Positions 63,470 through 64,000 of a stretch of DNA of 64,000 nucleotides are shown one piece after another. Positions within the stretch are counted from its first letter, which is position 1; the number at the start of each line of letters is the position of its first letter. This DNA is from Streptomyces sp. CB02056. Lineage in GTDB: Bacteria; Actinomycetota; Actinomycetes; Streptomycetales; Streptomycetaceae. Below the pieces are notes generated by a model. It did not search any database and had not been told where the DNA came from. It saw only the letters and a list, made by a program, of their open reading frames with translations. The position numbers and the translations under genes were made by a program. The DNA is taken from positions 248,001 to 312,000 of the forward strand of contig NZ_LIPD01000002.1 of the NCBI RefSeq assembly GCF_001905545.1, in the 5' to 3' direction.

Positions 63470-63486
63470 GGTCGGCCGGTATCCAC
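63400..63486 (-). CDS. Candidate upstream ORF A in corA leader
   Basis: 28 codons from GTG 63486 to TGA, preceded by AAGGAGG (63495-63501 on the plus strand as CCTCCTT) at an ideal 8-nt spacing, the strongest Shine-Dalgarno near corA. The peptide starts MDTGRPCSTGSSA and ends RPRLPRTPRPAGPTG, with six Pro and five Arg. It contains rare codons for this genome (AGT, TCT, CTT, CCA, CGA). It ends 160 nt before corA, inside a small hairpin GGCTG-AAT-CAGCC. Confidence 0.5.
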   Translation of the reverse strand: MDTGRPCSTGSSARPRLPRTPRPAGPTG

Positions 63487-63545
63487 CGCAACCACCTCCT
63501 TCGCGCCGCCGCCCCGGGACGAACGATCCCGGTGGCCAGTCGCTC

Positions 63546-63551
63546 ACCCTA
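63546..63551 (-). promoter_or_regulatory. -10 hexamer of corA transcript
   Basis: Minus-strand TAGGGT (plus ACCCTA) would start the mRNA near 63539, giving a 5' leader of about 300 nt before corA. No good -35 is visible. The remaining bases up to 63723 hold no gene. Confidence 0.4.
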
Positions 63552-63710
63552 ACATCTGACCGGGCGTCGAGGCCGAGGGGTTCCCGGAGGTTTCCGAAGG
63601 CTTTACGGGATCCTTGCCCCGCCCGGCCGTTGCCCCGCCACGGCGCACCGCCGCACCGCCGTCACACCGCCTCCGGCCCGCCCGCACGCGGCCCGCGAAC
63701 CCCCGGGGGT

Positions 63711-63716
63711 TACGCT
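63711..63716 (+). promoter_or_regulatory. -10 hexamer of Suppressor-of-fused gene
   Basis: TACGCT ends 7 nt before ATG 63724; no Shine-Dalgarno is present, consistent with a leaderless mRNA. Confidence 0.5.
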
Positions 63717-63723
63717 CACCGGC

Positions 63724-64000
63724 ATGGCGCACGACTTCCCGCTCTTCGGCGACCCCCACGGCGGCAGCTCCCCGGAGCTCACCCGGGAGGCGGTGCTGGC
63801 CGCCGTCGAGGCCCGGCTGATCTCCACCTTCGGCGAACCGGGCGGTCGCGCCGCGGTCACCTTCCTCGGCGCCGACCGGATCGAGGTGCTGCGCTTCGGC
63901 CCGGACGCCGAGGGCCTGGTGCGGTACGCGACGCTCGGCATGTCCGCCGCGCCGATGGCCGACCCGACCGCGCCGGTCGCCGACCAGGTGCGCGGCCCGC
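63724..64000 (+). CDS. Suppressor-of-fused domain protein (3' truncated)
   Basis: The first 92 codons are visible; the gene runs off the window. Sequence after a short Gly/His start: AVLAAVEARLISTFGEP, RAAVTFLGADRIEVLRFGPD, LVRYATLGMSAAPMADPTAP. This matches the SUFU-domain proteins common in streptomycetes, whose bacterial role is unknown. It is divergent from corA and probably leaderless. Confidence 0.75.
   Translation, partial: MAHDFPLFGDPHGGSSPELTREAVLAAVEARLISTFGEPGGRAAVTFLGADRIEVLRFGPDAEGLVRYATLGMSAAPMADPTAPVADQVRGP

Noticed and set aside
63240..63491. CorA with an 84-residue N-terminal extension starting at TTG 63491
   Set aside because: The frame is open, but CorA proteins begin near MSMIN, a proper Shine-Dalgarno precedes ATG 63239, and the extension is Pro/Ala-rich without similarity.

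Overview
The window is chromosomal DNA from a Streptomycetaceae actinomycete (Streptomyces or Kitasatospora type). The support is very high G+C with G/C-ended codons, mycothiol synthesis (mshB), SigE/zinc anti-sigma/TatB, BldK-like oligopeptide transporters, DesK/DesR-type and OmpR-type two-component genes, and many T-A-x-x-x-T hexamers 6-8 nt before an ATG, the layout of leaderless actinobacterial genes. I see no rRNA, tRNA, CRISPR array, transposase, prophage or recognisable biosynthetic gene cluster. Genus and species cannot be fixed from what is visible.

Left part (1-9.3 kb): two tandem multidomain PAS-GAF-PP2C(SpoIIE)-HATPase regulators (the first cut by the window edge), an orphan peptide-binding lipoprotein, and the translational GTPase TypA/BipA. 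Centre-left (9.3-24.4 kb): two complete oligopeptide (Opp/BldK-like) ABC operons in tandem (binding protein, two permeases, OppD, OppF), then a third OppD-type ATPase and a second orphan peptide-binding lipoprotein in opposite orientation. The OppD copies share long identical DNA, so duplication or gene conversion has been recent.

Middle (24.5-43 kb): a proline-rich bitopic cell-wall protein, a DUF6113-like membrane protein with mshB, an S9 prolyl oligopeptidase, an ABC-2 exporter with a DesK-type histidine kinase, then about 6 kb (HK/RR pair of OmpR type, MurJ-family flippase, two small unknown proteins, GNAT, MerR) that separates the DesK-type kinase from a DesR-type regulator. A SirB1-like protein and a GNAT protein follow.

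Right part (43-64 kb): conserved actinobacterial housekeeping order: fdxA, dapC, dapE, LOG-family protein, a FolP2-like DHPS paralogue with a degenerate pABA loop, a DivIVA-like protein, tag, enoyl-CoA hydratase, DUF3117, O-methyltransferase, sigE, anti-sigma, tatB, mrp, DUF1003, an MgtE-N/CBS protein, a DMT exporter, CorA and the start of a Suppressor-of-fused protein. The order resembles the Mycobacterium tuberculosis Rv1202-Rv1232 region.

The least expected signals are (i) two overlapping Pro/Arg-rich upstream reading frames in the long corA leader, one with an excellent Shine-Dalgarno, reminiscent of the enterobacterial mgtL leader; (ii) a MerR promoter with an exact 19-bp spacer and internal dyad; (iii) the FolP paralogue that lacks the substrate loop; and (iv) the tandem Opp array, with 16-bp tandem repeats between operons and a strong stem-loop between binding protein and permease in both.
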